The notes under the pieces: model-generated
Told to the model about the DNA's origin: nothing
Databases searched by the model: none
What the model saw: only the letters and a program-made list of their open reading frames with translations
In this document: in pieces, positions 10,128-18,372 of the stretch
Position numbering within the stretch: position 1 is the first letter of the stretch
How the letters are laid out: every line of letters starts with the position of its first letter
Translations under genes and position numbers: made by a program
Assembly: GCA_021785405.1 (NCBI GenBank)
Contig: JAJYFF010000010.1
Span: forward strand, 1-53,255
Source: Pseudomonadota bacterium
Lineage (GTDB): Bacteria; Pseudomonadota; Gammaproteobacteria; Steroidobacterales; Steroidobacteraceae
DNA length: 53,255 bases
Direction: 5' to 3'

Positions 10128-10556
10128 ATGGCGCTCACCTTAGACACGAGTGGCGAAGGCCAGACGATGTCGAACATCAACGTCACGCCCCTCGTGGACG
10201 TGATGTTGGTGCTTCTGATCATCTTCATCATCACCGTTCCGGTGATCGTGCCGCAGATCCACCTGAAGCTACCGACCGCGACGAACGTCCCGACGATCAC
10301 CAAGCCGGGCGACATCACGATCTCGGTCGGCTCGGACGGCACGCTGTACTGGAACACGATGCGGCTGAAGAACCTGGACGATCTGAAGTCGGAACTGCGT
10401 ACGATCGCGCCGATGAATCCGCAGCCCCAGGTGCAGATTCGCGGGGATCAGGACACCCGCTATCTGTACGTCGGGCAAGTGCTCGTGGCGACTCAGGAGG
10501 TCGGGATCCGCAAGATCGCGTTCCTGACGATCCCTGAACACCTCGGCTCGCGGTAG
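10128..10556 (+). CDS. exbD: ExbD-type biopolymer transport protein, first copy
   Basis: A 142-residue bitopic membrane protein that works with ExbB to harvest proton-motive force for TonB. The N-terminal cytoplasmic segment leads into NVTPLVDVMLVLLIIFIIT, the single membrane helix that contains the essential proton-carrying aspartate (D24). The C-terminal periplasmic domain includes PQVQIRGDQDTRY and VGIRKIAFLT. It is 20 bases after exbB. An internal ATG at residue 14 (MSNINVTPL) is a possible alternative start. Confidence 0.93.
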   Translation: MALTLDTSGEGQTMSNINVTPLVDVMLVLLIIFIITVPVIVPQIHLKLPTATNVPTITKPGDITISVGSDGTLYWNTMRLKNLDDLKSELRTIAPMNPQPQVQIRGDQDTRYLYVGQVLVATQEVGIRKIAFLTIPEHLGSR

Positions 10557-10573
10557 GGCTAGGAGAACCTTCG

Positions 10574-10987
10574 ATGGCAATGAATCTGGGTAGCTCCAGC
10601 GACGACATGGTCGACATCAACCTGACGCCGTTGATCGACGTCATGCTGGTGTTGTTGATCATCTTCATCATCACGATCCCGGTGATGACGGACGCGGTCA
10701 AGATCGATAATCCGCTGCCGCCACCGCCGAACTTCGTGCCGCCGCCGCCGCCGCCGGTGATCAACCTGTCGATCGACTTCGACGGCACGTTGACCTGGAA
10801 CGGTCAGCAGGTCACGCGGGCTCAAATGGACAGCTACATCGCCCAATCGGCGGTGCTGGATCCGCAGCCCGAAGTGCACATCACGGTGGACAAGTTCGCG
10901 AAGTACGACGTCGTGGCGAAAGCCTTGGCGGATCTGCAGAGCAAGGGCATGAAGAAGATCGGGTTCGTGAACAACAGCCTGTTCTAG
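10574..10987 (+). CDS. exbD2: ExbD-type biopolymer transport protein, second copy
   Basis: A 137-residue paralogue of the preceding gene. DINLTPLIDVMLVLLIIFII repeats the same transmembrane pattern with aspartate D22. The periplasmic part begins with a proline-rich stretch (PLPPPPNFVPPPPPP) that the first copy lacks, then SIDFDGTLTWNGQQVT and a VVAKALADLQSKGMKKIGFV ending. AGGAGAA precedes the ATG. Tandem exbD genes next to tonB-exbB are known from Xanthomonas, where the second copy has a specialised role. A strong terminator follows 28 bases after the stop codon, so it closes the operon. Confidence 0.92.
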   Translation: MAMNLGSSSDDMVDINLTPLIDVMLVLLIIFIITIPVMTDAVKIDNPLPPPPNFVPPPPPPVINLSIDFDGTLTWNGQQVTRAQMDSYIAQSAVLDPQPEVHITVDKFAKYDVVAKALADLQSKGMKKIGFVNNSLF

Positions 10988-11015
10988 CGAATGTCTCTTT
11001 AACGCAAGGTGCGTC

Positions 11016-11055
11016 GGCGCGAACCCGGGGCAACCCGGGTTCGCGCCTTTTCCTT
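11016..11055 (+). terminator. Intrinsic terminator after the TonB operon
   Basis: A perfect 14 bp stem, GGCGCGAACCCGGG (11016-11029) with its complement (11034-11047), is closed by a GCAA tetraloop of the stable GNRA type and followed by TTTTCCTT. This is a textbook rho-independent terminator for tonB-exbB-exbD-exbD2. Confidence 0.93.
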
Positions 11056-11097
11056 AAATAGTGGACGGTCGCCGCGACCGCGGCGCAAAGAGGTTGG

Positions 11098-12378
11098 ATG
11101 ACGATGCGCGAGAAATTCACGATCAAGACTCGTTCCCCCGAGGCCCGCGTCGGCAGCGCGCGCCTCCTCACCGGTGCTGCGCTCACGATCGCGCTCGCGC
11201 TCGGCGGCGCGGGCTCCGCGTTCGCTGCGCAGAAGCCGACGATCAGTCGCAAGATCGCGCCGGAGCTGATCGCAGCGCAAAAGGCGCTGCAGGGCGGCAA
11301 GTGGAGCGACGGTCTGCAGAATCTGCAAAAGGCGGAGGCGAAGAGCGGCCTCACGGCGTTCGATCACAAGACGATCGACGATCTGAAGGCGTACGCGTAC
11401 GTGAAGCTCGGCAACATGAAGGGCGCCGAGAACGCGTGGGAAGCGGCCCTGCAGACCGGCGCCTGCACGCCCCAGGACACCCTGCGCTTCACGCGCGCGG
11501 TGTTCCAGCTGAGCTACAACGCGCATGAGTACGCGAAGTCGATCGAGTACGGCAAGAAGCTGATCGCGCTCGGTCAGGGCACGCCGGACATCTATGCGGT
11601 GGTCGGTCAGGGCTATTACCTCACGAACGACTGCAAGAACGCCGACCTCTACATGGACAAGGCGATCGCCGCGAGCCGCAAGGCCGGACAGGCGCCGCAG
11701 GAAGGCTTCTACCAGGTCAAGCTGCGTTGCGCGTTCGACGCGAAGGACACGGCCGGTGAGGTTCAGGGGTTCAGCGAGCTCGTGCGCCTGACGAACAAGC
11801 CGGAATACTGGAGCGACCTGCTGCGCATCGAACGCCAGAGCGCTGGTGCGGACAAGAACATCCTGATGATCTATCGGTTGATGTACAACACCAACACGAT
11901 GAAGACGGCGGACGACTACATCGAGATGGCGCAGTTGCTCGGCGACGCGGCGTTGCCGGAAGAGGCGACCGCCGTCGTGCAGAAGGGGCTCGCCGCGGGC
12001 GTCGTCCAGCCGGCACAGAAGGATCGCGTGAATCGGCTGCTCGCGGAGATGCAGCGCCGTTCGGCGAGCGACCAGAAGGGCATTCCGGGCTACGTTCGCG
12101 ACGCGAACAAGAGCCCGAGCGGCCAGCTCGACGTGAAGCTCGGCGAGGTCTACTACGGTCTCGGCAACTACGCGAGCGCGGTCCAGGTGATCCAGAGCGG
12201 GTTGAAGAAGGGCAACGTGAAGAGCCTGGACGAGGCCTACGTCTATCTCGGCCTCGCGTACCAGCAGATGCACAACGCGGTCGCGGCGAAGAAGGCGTTC
12301 GCGAACCTGAAGACCGTGACGTCGATGCCGAAGAACATCCGCGATCTGTGGCAGCTCTACGCGGACAAGCTGAGCTGA
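11098..12378 (+). CDS. Secreted TPR-like repeat protein associated with the TonB system
   Basis: A 426-residue exported protein. Residues 1-44 form a Sec signal peptide: a basic start, a hydrophobic core (LLTGAALTIALALGGAG) and a likely cleavage site after SAFA. The rest is alpha-helical with repeats resembling tetratricopeptide units, for example around residues 45-90, 145-200 and 335-400 (GEVYYGLGNYASAVQVIQSG). No catalytic motif is seen. Tetratricopeptide proteins adjacent to TonB-ExbB-ExbD are known in proteobacteria, so a periplasmic role in the energised complex is plausible, but this gene lies beyond the operon's terminator and probably has its own promoter. AAAGAGG precedes the ATG at 11098; an ATG two codons later is also possible. 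Confidence 0.8.
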   Translation: MTMREKFTIKTRSPEARVGSARLLTGAALTIALALGGAGSAFAAQKPTISRKIAPELIAAQKALQGGKWSDGLQNLQKAEAKSGLTAFDHKTIDDLKAYAYVKLGNMKGAENAWEAALQTGACTPQDTLRFTRAVFQLSYNAHEYAKSIEYGKKLIALGQGTPDIYAVVGQGYYLTNDCKNADLYMDKAIAASRKAGQAPQEGFYQVKLRCAFDAKDTAGEVQGFSELVRLTNKPEYWSDLLRIERQSAGADKNILMIYRLMYNTNTMKTADDYIEMAQLLGDAALPEEATAVVQKGLAAGVVQPAQKDRVNRLLAEMQRRSASDQKGIPGYVRDANKSPSGQLDVKLGEVYYGLGNYASAVQVIQSGLKKGNVKSLDEAYVYLGLAYQQMHNAVAAKKAFANLKTVTSMPKNIRDLWQLYADKLS

Positions 12379-12400
12379 CGAGCCACGAGGAGGATTGGCG

Positions 12401-12886
12401 ATGACGATCAAGATCGGTGATCGGATGCCCGCGGGGACGTTCGGTCGGATGGGCAAGGACGGACCGGAGAAGGTCACCACGGACCAGTTGTTCCGCGGCA
12501 AGACGGTCGTGCTGTTCTCGGTGCCCGGCGCGTTCACCCCCACCTGCGACGCCCGGCACCTGCCGGGCTTCGTCGAACGGGCGGATGAGCTGAAGGCGAA
12601 GGGCGTCGACACGATCGCCTGCATGGCGGTCAACGACGTGTTCGTGATGAACGCCTGGGGCAAGCACGCGAAGGTCGACGGCGACGTGATGATGCTCGCG
12701 GACGGCAACGCCGAGTACGCGAAGGCGCTCGGGCTCGAGCTCGACGCGACCGGGTACGGGATGGGAATCCGCGGCCAGCGTTTCGCGCTCGTCGTCAAGG
12801 ACGGCGTCGTGACGAAGCTCTTCGTCGAGAAGCCGGGCGACTTCAAGGTGTCTTCGGCCGAACACGTGCTGTCGGAGCTCGGCTAG
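12401..12886 (+). CDS. Peroxiredoxin (Prx5 type)
   Basis: A 161-residue thiol peroxidase that reduces hydrogen peroxide and organic peroxides. The catalytic loop PGAFTPTC places the peroxidatic cysteine at C49. A second cysteine, C74 (DTIACMAVND), matches the conserved non-catalytic one in this subfamily. FSVPGAFTP and NAWGKHAKVDGDVMMLADG are Prx5 signatures. There is no fused glutaredoxin domain, so it must take electrons from a separate donor. GAGGAGG seven bases before the ATG at 12401 gives a strong start. It follows the repeat protein by 22 bases and ends at a bidirectional terminator. Confidence 0.93.
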   Translation: MTIKIGDRMPAGTFGRMGKDGPEKVTTDQLFRGKTVVLFSVPGAFTPTCDARHLPGFVERADELKAKGVDTIACMAVNDVFVMNAWGKHAKVDGDVMMLADGNAEYAKALGLELDATGYGMGIRGQRFALVVKDGVVTKLFVEKPGDFKVSSAEHVLSELG

Positions 12887-12920
12887 CACCCCGACTCGGC
12901 TGGCCGGACGATCGGTGTGA

Positions 12921-12952
12921 AAAAGGCCTCCCTCGGACGAGGGAGGCCTTTT
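12921..12952. terminator. Bidirectional intrinsic terminator between prx and etfA
   Basis: AAAAGGCCTCCCTC (12921-12934) and its exact complement (12939-12952) enclose a GGAC loop. Because the stem ends in A-tracts and T-tracts, it works as a hairpin plus U-run in both directions. It separates the convergent peroxiredoxin and etfA transcripts. Confidence 0.92.
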
Positions 12953-12987
12953 CTTTGGTCGAGGCCCGCGGTGCCGCCGGGGCGCCT

Positions 12988-13932
12988 TCAGCCGCCGAGC
13001 AGGCGGGTCATTTCCGGGACGACCTGGAACAGGTCCGCGACGAGGCCGACGTCGGCGACCTCGAAGATCGGCGCTTCCGGATCCTTGTTGACCGCGACGA
13101 TCGTGCGGGCATCCTTGATGCCGGTCAGATGCTGGATCGCGCCGGAGATGCCGAACGCGAGGTAGACCTCGGGTGCGATGATCTTGCCGGTCTGGCCGAC
13201 CTGCAGCTCGTTCGGCGCGTACCCCGCGTCGACCGCGGCCCGCGAGGCGCCGACCGCCGCGCCGATCTTGTCCGCGAGCGCGAACAGGATCTTGAAGTTG
13301 TCGGCGCTAGCGAGCGCCCGGCCGCCCGAGACCACGCGCTTGGCGGTCTGGAGATCCGGCCGGTCGGTGGACCCGGTGTGGGCGCCCACGTACCGTGTGT
13401 GGGTCGGCAGCGCCACGTTGAGCGTTCGGGAGACGATCGCCGCGGATCCACCGGTGGGGGCGGCCGCGAACGACGCGACCCGCACGGTCGCGACCAGGAG
13501 CCGCGCGGGATCGGCTTCGACGGTGAGGATCGCGTTGCCCGCATAGATCGGACGGCGGAAACGGTGCGCGCCTTCGACCGCCATCAGGTCGCTGACCTGC
13601 GGTACGCCGAGCAGCGCGGCGACGCGCGGCGTCAGATCCTTGCCGAAGCTCGTCGACGGGCCGAACAGGTGCGTGTAGCCGCTCGCGACCGCCGCGACTT
13701 GCGGTGCGAAGGTCGCCGCGAGCGGGTGGGCATTCTCGGGGCGGTCGACGCGGACGACCTCGTTGACCCCTTGGATCGCGGCCGCTTGTGCGGCGACGGC
13801 GGCGGTGTCCGCGCCGAGCAGCAACACCGTGATCTCGGCGCCGGGGATCCCCGTCGCGCAGGTCACGCACTTGTGGGTCGACGGGTTCAGCGTCTTGCCG
13901 TCGTGTTCGCCGATGATCAGGATCTTCGCCAT
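12988..13932 (-). CDS. etfA: Electron transfer flavoprotein alpha subunit
   Basis: A 314-residue FAD-binding subunit that carries electrons from acyl-CoA dehydrogenases and other flavoenzymes to ETF-ubiquinone oxidoreductase. The C-terminal FAD domain is intact: [56 protein letters not shown] and [19 protein letters not shown]. The length is normal. Its ATG shares one base with the etfB stop codon (TAATG), so the subunits are translated together. The ubiquinone oxidoreductase gene is not in the window. A fatty acid oxidation enzyme at 40.9 kb may be a functional user. Confidence 0.96.
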   Translation of the reverse strand: MAKILIIGEHDGKTLNPSTHKCVTCATGIPGAEITVLLLGADTAAVAAQAAAIQGVNEVVRVDRPENAHPLAATFAPQVAAVASGYTHLFGPSTSFGKDLTPRVAALLGVPQVSDLMAVEGAHRFRRPIYAGNAILTVEADPARLLVATVRVASFAAAPTGGSAAIVSRTLNVALPTHTRYVGAHTGSTDRPDLQTAKRVVSGGRALASADNFKILFALADKIGAAVGASRAAVDAGYAPNELQVGQTGKIIAPEVYLAFGISGAIQHLTGIKDARTIVAVNKDPEAPIFEVADVGLVADLFQVVPEMTRLLGG

Positions 13933-14681
13933 TAGAGCAACCCCTTCTTCTTCAATACGTCGACGAGTTCGGCCACGTCCTTGACCAGGATGCCTTTCTG
14001 CCGCTGCGGCGGCGCCGCGGTCTTCACCGGCTTGAGCCAGGTCGAGGCGGCGACACCGAGGCTGTCGAGACCGATCACGTCGAGCGGCTTCTTCTTCGCC
14101 TTCATGATGTCCGGCAGCTTCACGTAGCGCGGCTCGTTGAGCCGCAGATCCACGCTGATCACGGCCGGCAGGTCGATCTCGATCGTCTCCAGACCGGCGT
14201 CGACCTCACGCGTCGCGGTCGCCTTCGCGCCGTCGATTGCGAGCTTCGAGACGTAGGTCGCCTGCGGCCGATCCCAGAGCGCGGCGAGCATCTGCGCGGT
14301 CTGGTTGGCGTCGTCGTCGATCGCTTGCTTGCCGAGCAGGATCAGGTCCGGGCTCTCCTTCTTCGCGACGGCGAGCAGCGTCTGCGCCGCGGTCAGCGGC
14401 TCGACCGGCTGCTCGGTCTGCACCAGGATCGCGCGATCCGCGCCCATCGCGAGCGCGGTGCGCAACTGCTGCTGGGTATCGGCGACGCCGATGCTGACCG
14501 CGACGACCTCGGCGTTCGTGCCTCGCTCCTTGATGCGCAACGCTTCCTCGAGCGCGATCTCGTCGAACGGATTCACGCTCATCTTCACGCCTTCGAGCAT
14601 CACGCCGGTCTCGTCGGGCTTCACCCGCACGCGAACGTTGTAGTCGACGACGCGCTTGATGCAGACCATGATCTTCTTCAT
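13932..14681 (-). CDS. etfB: Electron transfer flavoprotein beta subunit
   Basis: A 249-residue AMP-binding subunit of the ETF heterodimer. It starts MKKIMVCIKRVVDYNVRVRV; the recognition-loop region around SVNPFDEIALEEALR and the C-terminal LNEPRYVKLPDIMKAKKKPL are typical. I place the start at the ATG at 14681, because AGGAG lies five bases upstream; the in-frame GTG at 14687 would touch the ribosome site. The gene begins nine bases after the IclR regulator stop, whose last bases overlap the etfB ribosome site, so all three genes appear to be one transcript. Confidence 0.95.
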   Translation of the reverse strand: MKKIMVCIKRVVDYNVRVRVKPDETGVMLEGVKMSVNPFDEIALEEALRIKERGTNAEVVAVSIGVADTQQQLRTALAMGADRAILVQTEQPVEPLTAAQTLLAVAKKESPDLILLGKQAIDDDANQTAQMLAALWDRPQATYVSKLAIDGAKATATREVDAGLETIEIDLPAVISVDLRLNEPRYVKLPDIMKAKKKPLDVIGLDSLGVAASTWLKPVKTAAPPQRQKGILVKDVAELVDVLKKKGLL

Positions 14682-14690
14682 CTTCACTCC

Positions 14691-15497
14691 TTACTGGCGG
14701 TCGTCCCCGGCACGCGCGAGCGCGCGAGCGGCGGGGACGATCCTCGTAAACTCCGCAGCGATCCGCGCGGCGCAATCCTGCAATTCTGCCAGAAAGACGC
14801 GTCGTTCGGACGGTCCCGGAAGCGTCGCGGAATTGAATCGAAGCGACACGGCGCCGCGCGGGTCGCCGTGCGCCGCGGCCGGGATCGCCACCGCGACGCA
14901 GCCGCCCTCGCCGCCGGGTTCACCGGGGATTTCGGCGTACCCGGCCGCGGCCGCGGCCGCGATCCGCTCGGCGACCGTGGCGGGCGCGGGGGTCGCCTGG
15001 CCGGTCCGACGCGCCATGCGCTGCGCGGCGTCGATCCACGCGGCGCGCGCCGGCGCCGGCAGACCGGCGAGGATTGCGATCCCGCTGGCGCTGGCGAGCA
15101 GGCGTTCGCGGCGCTCGCCGTCGCTCGGCGCCGCGGCGAACGCGCCGACCTCGAACGCGCGCAGCGTCGACCCGGCCGGCGTCGCGAAGGTGATGGGCTG
15201 AGCGAGGCGGCGGCTGCTCGCCTCGAGCGCGGGCCGTGCGACCGCGGCCATCGCCGCGACCGCCTCCCCCGCCTCGCCGAGGCCGCGCGCGAACGCGGTC
15301 ACGCGGTAGCGGTCGTCCTCGGGGTTGCGCTGCACGTAGCCTTCGAGGCGCAGCGTCTCGAGCAGTCGGTACACGGTCGTGCGCGGCAGGCGGATCGCGG
15401 CGACGACGTCGGCGACGGTCGCGCTGCCGCGTGCGTTCAGCAGTTGCAGGGCGTCGAGTCCGCGCGTCAGCGAGCGAATCGGTCGGGTCGAGTCCAT
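14691..15497 (-). CDS. IclR family transcriptional regulator
   Basis: A 268-residue regulator. The N-terminal winged helix-turn-helix is at about residues 5-70 (RGLDALQLLNARGSATVADV, LPRTTVYRLLETLRLEGYV), followed by the C-terminal ligand-binding domain, with GYAEIPGEPGGEGGCVAVAIP near its end. It is cotranscribed with etfB-etfA downstream and divergent from the oppBCDF genes, whose promoter lies 73 bases away. Either set could be its target. The ligand is unknown; members of this family often sense carboxylic or aromatic acids. Placement of an IclR gene directly ahead of etf is unusual, but it could be chance adjacency. Confidence 0.88.
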   Translation of the reverse strand: MDSTRPIRSLTRGLDALQLLNARGSATVADVVAAIRLPRTTVYRLLETLRLEGYVQRNPEDDRYRVTAFARGLGEAGEAVAAMAAVARPALEASSRRLAQPITFATPAGSTLRAFEVGAFAAAPSDGERRERLLASASGIAILAGLPAPARAAWIDAAQRMARRTGQATPAPATVAERIAAAAAAGYAEIPGEPGGEGGCVAVAIPAAAHGDPRGAVSLRFNSATLPGPSERRVFLAELQDCAARIAAEFTRIVPAARALARAGDDRQ

Positions 15498-15569
15498 CGA
15501 TGAGCGCTTAGGTCGTCGAAGCGGTTCGGGTGCGCATGCGGCGCGACAGTGTAGGGGCGCGGCGACGCC

Positions 15570-15598
15570 TTGTCCACCGTGCGGTCAGTGGTTACACT
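15570..15598 (+). promoter_or_regulatory. Candidate sigma70 promoter of the opp operon
   Basis: TTGTCC (15570-15575) and TACACT (15593-15598) are 17 bases apart. Transcription would begin near 15605, only a few bases before the first oppB ATG at 15609, implying a leaderless or nearly leaderless mRNA. No Shine-Dalgarno sequence is seen, which fits. It lies in the 111-base gap shared with the divergent IclR gene. Confidence 0.5.
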
Positions 15599-15608
15599 CG
15601 ATCGACGC

Positions 15609-16541
15609 ATGCCGATGATCCGCTACTTGCTCGTTCGCCTGCTCGGCGCGCTTCCCACCTTGCTCGCGATCGTGACGATCTCGTTCTTCCTGATTCGATT
15701 TGCGCCGGGTGGGCCGTTCGACCAAGCGCGCGCACTGCCGGCGGACGTGGTCGCGAACCTGAACGCCGCGTACGGGCTCGACCGGCCGCTGTGGCAGCAG
15801 TACACGACCTACCTGCGCCATCTCGCGCACGGCGACTTCGGGCCGTCGTTCCGCTACAAGGACTTCAGTGTCACGGAGTTGATCCGCGAAGGCTTCCCCG
15901 TCAGCGCGACCCTCGGTGCGATCGCGATCGCGATTGCGCTCGTCGTCGGCGTCGGCGTCGGCGTCGTCGCCGCGTTGCACCGCGGGCGCTGGATCGATCA
16001 TGCGACGATCGGCTTGTCGGTTGTCGCGATCGCCGTTCCCTCGTTCGTGCTGTTGCCGGCGCTCGGGCTGCTGTTCGGGATCGAACTGCACTGGCTCCCC
16101 GTCGCGGGCTGGGATCCCACGTCGATCCGCGACTACGTGCTGCCGGTCGTGACCCTGTGCCTGCCGCCGCTCGCGTACATCGCGAGGCTGACGCGCGCGA
16201 GCATGATCGAGGTGATGCGCAGCGCCTACGTGCGCACCGCGTTCGCGAAAGGCTTGCCGTTGCGGACCATCGTGCTGAAGCATGCGCTGCGTCCTGCGTT
16301 GATCCCGGTCGCGAGTTATCTCGCCCCGGCGGTCGCGATGACGATGACCGGCTCGCTGGTCGTCGAGACGATCGCGGGCCTGCCCGGAATCGGCCGGTAC
16401 CTGGTCCAAGGTGCGTTGAACCGCGACTACACCCTCGTGCTCGGGATGGTGATCGTGTACTCGACGCTGTTGATCTCGATGGGACTCGTCGTCGACGTGC
16501 TGATCGCGGCGCTCGACCCGCGAGTGCGGCTCGAGGCATGA
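15609..16541 (+). CDS. ABC transporter permease, OppB/DppB type
   Basis: A 310-residue inner-membrane permease with six predicted membrane segments, the first at about residues 8-27 (LLVRLLGALPTLLAIVTISF). The family signature RFAPGGPFD follows, and the EAA loop region that contacts the ATPases is seen as VMRSAYVRTAFAKGLP. It should import short peptides or a similar nickel/peptide-class substrate. I chose the ATG at 15609 (MPMIRYLL); the ATG two codons later is equally likely and no ribosome site separates them. Its stop overlaps the next start by ATGA. No periplasmic binding protein gene is adjacent. Confidence 0.93.
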   Translation: MPMIRYLLVRLLGALPTLLAIVTISFFLIRFAPGGPFDQARALPADVVANLNAAYGLDRPLWQQYTTYLRHLAHGDFGPSFRYKDFSVTELIREGFPVSATLGAIAIAIALVVGVGVGVVAALHRGRWIDHATIGLSVVAIAVPSFVLLPALGLLFGIELHWLPVAGWDPTSIRDYVLPVVTLCLPPLAYIARLTRASMIEVMRSAYVRTAFAKGLPLRTIVLKHALRPALIPVASYLAPAVAMTMTGSLVVETIAGLPGIGRYLVQGALNRDYTLVLGMVIVYSTLLISMGLVVDVLIAALDPRVRLEA

Positions 16542-17416
16542 ACGCACCCGCGGCCGAGTCCGCGCCGCACGCCGCGGGCATCTGGCGCGACGCGTTGCGG
16601 CGGCTGCGCCGCTCGCGAGCCGCGCTCGCGGCGGTCACGGCGATCACGCTCCTCGTCGCGCTCGCGCTCCTCGGACCGCACCTGAACCCGAATCGCTACG
16701 ACTCGATCGACTGGTCCTGCATCGCGATGCCGCCCGGGCTCGAGCACGCGCACTGGTGGGGAACGGATCCGCTCGGCCGCGACCTGTTCGTGCGAACCCT
16801 GCTCGGCACCCGGATCTCGCTCGCGGTGGGCTTGCTCGCGACGCTCGTGAGCCTGTTCGTGGGCATCGTCTACGGCGCGGTCGCGGGGTATGCGGGCGGG
16901 AGCGTCGATCACCTGATGATGCGCGTGATCGAGATCCTGAGCGGTCTGCCGTTGATCTTCTTCGTGATCCTGCTGACCGTCGTGTTCGGTCGCAGCGAGT
17001 ACCTGCTGTTCGCGGCGATTGGCGCGATCGGCTGGCTGACGATGGCGAGGATCGTGCGTGGGCAGGCGATGGCGATTCGCGAGCGCGAGTTCGTGGAGGC
17101 GGCGGCCGCGGCGGGCGCGAGCCCCGTCCGGATCCTGTTTCGGCACGTGGTGCCGAACGTGATCGGACCCGTGGTCGTGTACGCGACGCTCACGGTCCCC
17201 CAGATCATCCTGTTCGAGAGCTTCCTGAGCTTTCTCGGCCTCGGGATCCAGGAACCGCAGGCGAGTCTCGGCACCCTGATCGCCTCGGGGGCGAGCGAAA
17301 TGGAGTCGGCGCCGTGGATGCTGCTGATCCCGAGCGCGGTGCTCGCGATCTTGTTGATCTCGTTCCACGTGCTCGGCGACGCGCTGCGCGACGCGCTCGA
17401 CGTCGGTGACCTGTGA
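16538..17416 (+). CDS. ABC transporter permease, OppC/DppC type
   Basis: A 292-residue permease that pairs with the preceding protein. The first membrane segment is at about residues 27-46, and the OppC-specific N-terminal region has HWWGTDPLGRDLFVRTLLG. The EAA loop is EREFVEAAAAAGASPVRILF, followed by RHVVPNVIGPVVVYATL and FLSFLGLGIQEPQASLG. Five further membrane segments follow the first. The gene overlaps its neighbours by four bases at both ends (ATGA upstream, GTGA downstream), so the operon is translationally coupled throughout. Confidence 0.94.
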   Translation: MNAPAAESAPHAAGIWRDALRRLRRSRAALAAVTAITLLVALALLGPHLNPNRYDSIDWSCIAMPPGLEHAHWWGTDPLGRDLFVRTLLGTRISLAVGLLATLVSLFVGIVYGAVAGYAGGSVDHLMMRVIEILSGLPLIFFVILLTVVFGRSEYLLFAAIGAIGWLTMARIVRGQAMAIREREFVEAAAAAGASPVRILFRHVVPNVIGPVVVYATLTVPQIILFESFLSFLGLGIQEPQASLGTLIASGASEMESAPWMLLIPSAVLAILLISFHVLGDALRDALDVGDL

Positions 17417-18372
17417 GCGTCGCGCCGGTCCTCACCGTCGAGCGGCTGCGCGTCGGGTATCCCGGCCGCGACGGCTCGATCGAGGCGGTCCGGGACGTGT
17501 CGCTCGGCGTCGACGCCGGCGAGTGCGTCGGGATCGTCGGCGAGTCCGGCTCCGGCAAGACCCAGCTGTGCCTCGCGGTGATGGGCTTGTTGCCGTCGAA
17601 CGCGCGGATCGACGGTATCGTGCGCTTCGCCGGCGCGCCGGGCGACGCGGTGCGCACGGTGCGCGGCGAGCGCATCGCGATGGTATTCCAGGATCCGCAG
17701 ACCGCGTTGACGCCGCATTTGCGGATCGGTACGCAGATGACCGAAGTGCTCGTGCATCACCGCCGGATCGCGGTGCGGGAGGCGCGCGAGGCCGCGCGGG
17801 CGATGCTCGCGCGGGTCGGCATCAGCGACCCGGCGCGTTGCCTGCGCCGGTATCCGCACGAGCTGTCCGGCGGCATGCGCCAGCGCGTGCTGATCGCGAC
17901 GAGCCTGTTGTGCGCGCCGCAACTCCTGATCGCCGACGAGCCGACGACCGCGCTCGACGTGACCGTACAGGCGCAGGTGCTCGAGTTGCTCGCGCGCCTG
18001 CGTCGCGAGCAACGGATGGCGATTTTGCTGGTGAGCCACGATCTTGCGGTCGTCGCCGGGCTCGCGGCGCGGATCGTCGTGATGTACGCGGGGCGCGTCG
18101 TCGAGGAGGCCCCGGCCGACGCGTTGTTCCGCAGTCCGCGCCACCCGTACACCGCGGCCTTGATCGCCTGCGCGCCGAACCCCGATGGACCGATCCCGGC
18201 GCGGATGGCGACCTTGCCGGGCCGGCCGCCGGGCGCGACGGAGCGCTTCGCCGGCTGCCCGTTCGTCTCGCGCTGCGACCGCTCGGTCGAGCGTTGCCGC
18301 CACGAACCCCCGCCGATGGTCGCGCTCGACGACGGCCGCCGCTTCGCGTGTCACGAGCCGCTGCCCGCATGA
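17413..18372 (+). CDS. ABC transporter ATP-binding protein, OppD/DppD type
   Basis: A 319-residue ATPase. Walker A is GESGSGKTQL near residue 44, the Q-loop is FQDPQTALTPH, the ABC signature LSGGMRQRV and Walker B LLIADEPTTALDVT, followed by the switch histidine in LVSHD. The C-terminal oligopeptide/dipeptide extension contains cysteines (CPFVSRCDRSVERC and a final C) that match the cluster-binding motif described in OppD/DppD proteins. The start is the GTG at 17413 that overlaps the oppC stop codon. It energises the permease pair with the following ATPase. Confidence 0.94.
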   Translation: MSVAPVLTVERLRVGYPGRDGSIEAVRDVSLGVDAGECVGIVGESGSGKTQLCLAVMGLLPSNARIDGIVRFAGAPGDAVRTVRGERIAMVFQDPQTALTPHLRIGTQMTEVLVHHRRIAVREAREAARAMLARVGISDPARCLRRYPHELSGGMRQRVLIATSLLCAPQLLIADEPTTALDVTVQAQVLELLARLRREQRMAILLVSHDLAVVAGLAARIVVMYAGRVVEEAPADALFRSPRHPYTAALIACAPNPDGPIPARMATLPGRPPGATERFAGCPFVSRCDRSVERCRHEPPPMVALDDGRRFACHEPLPA

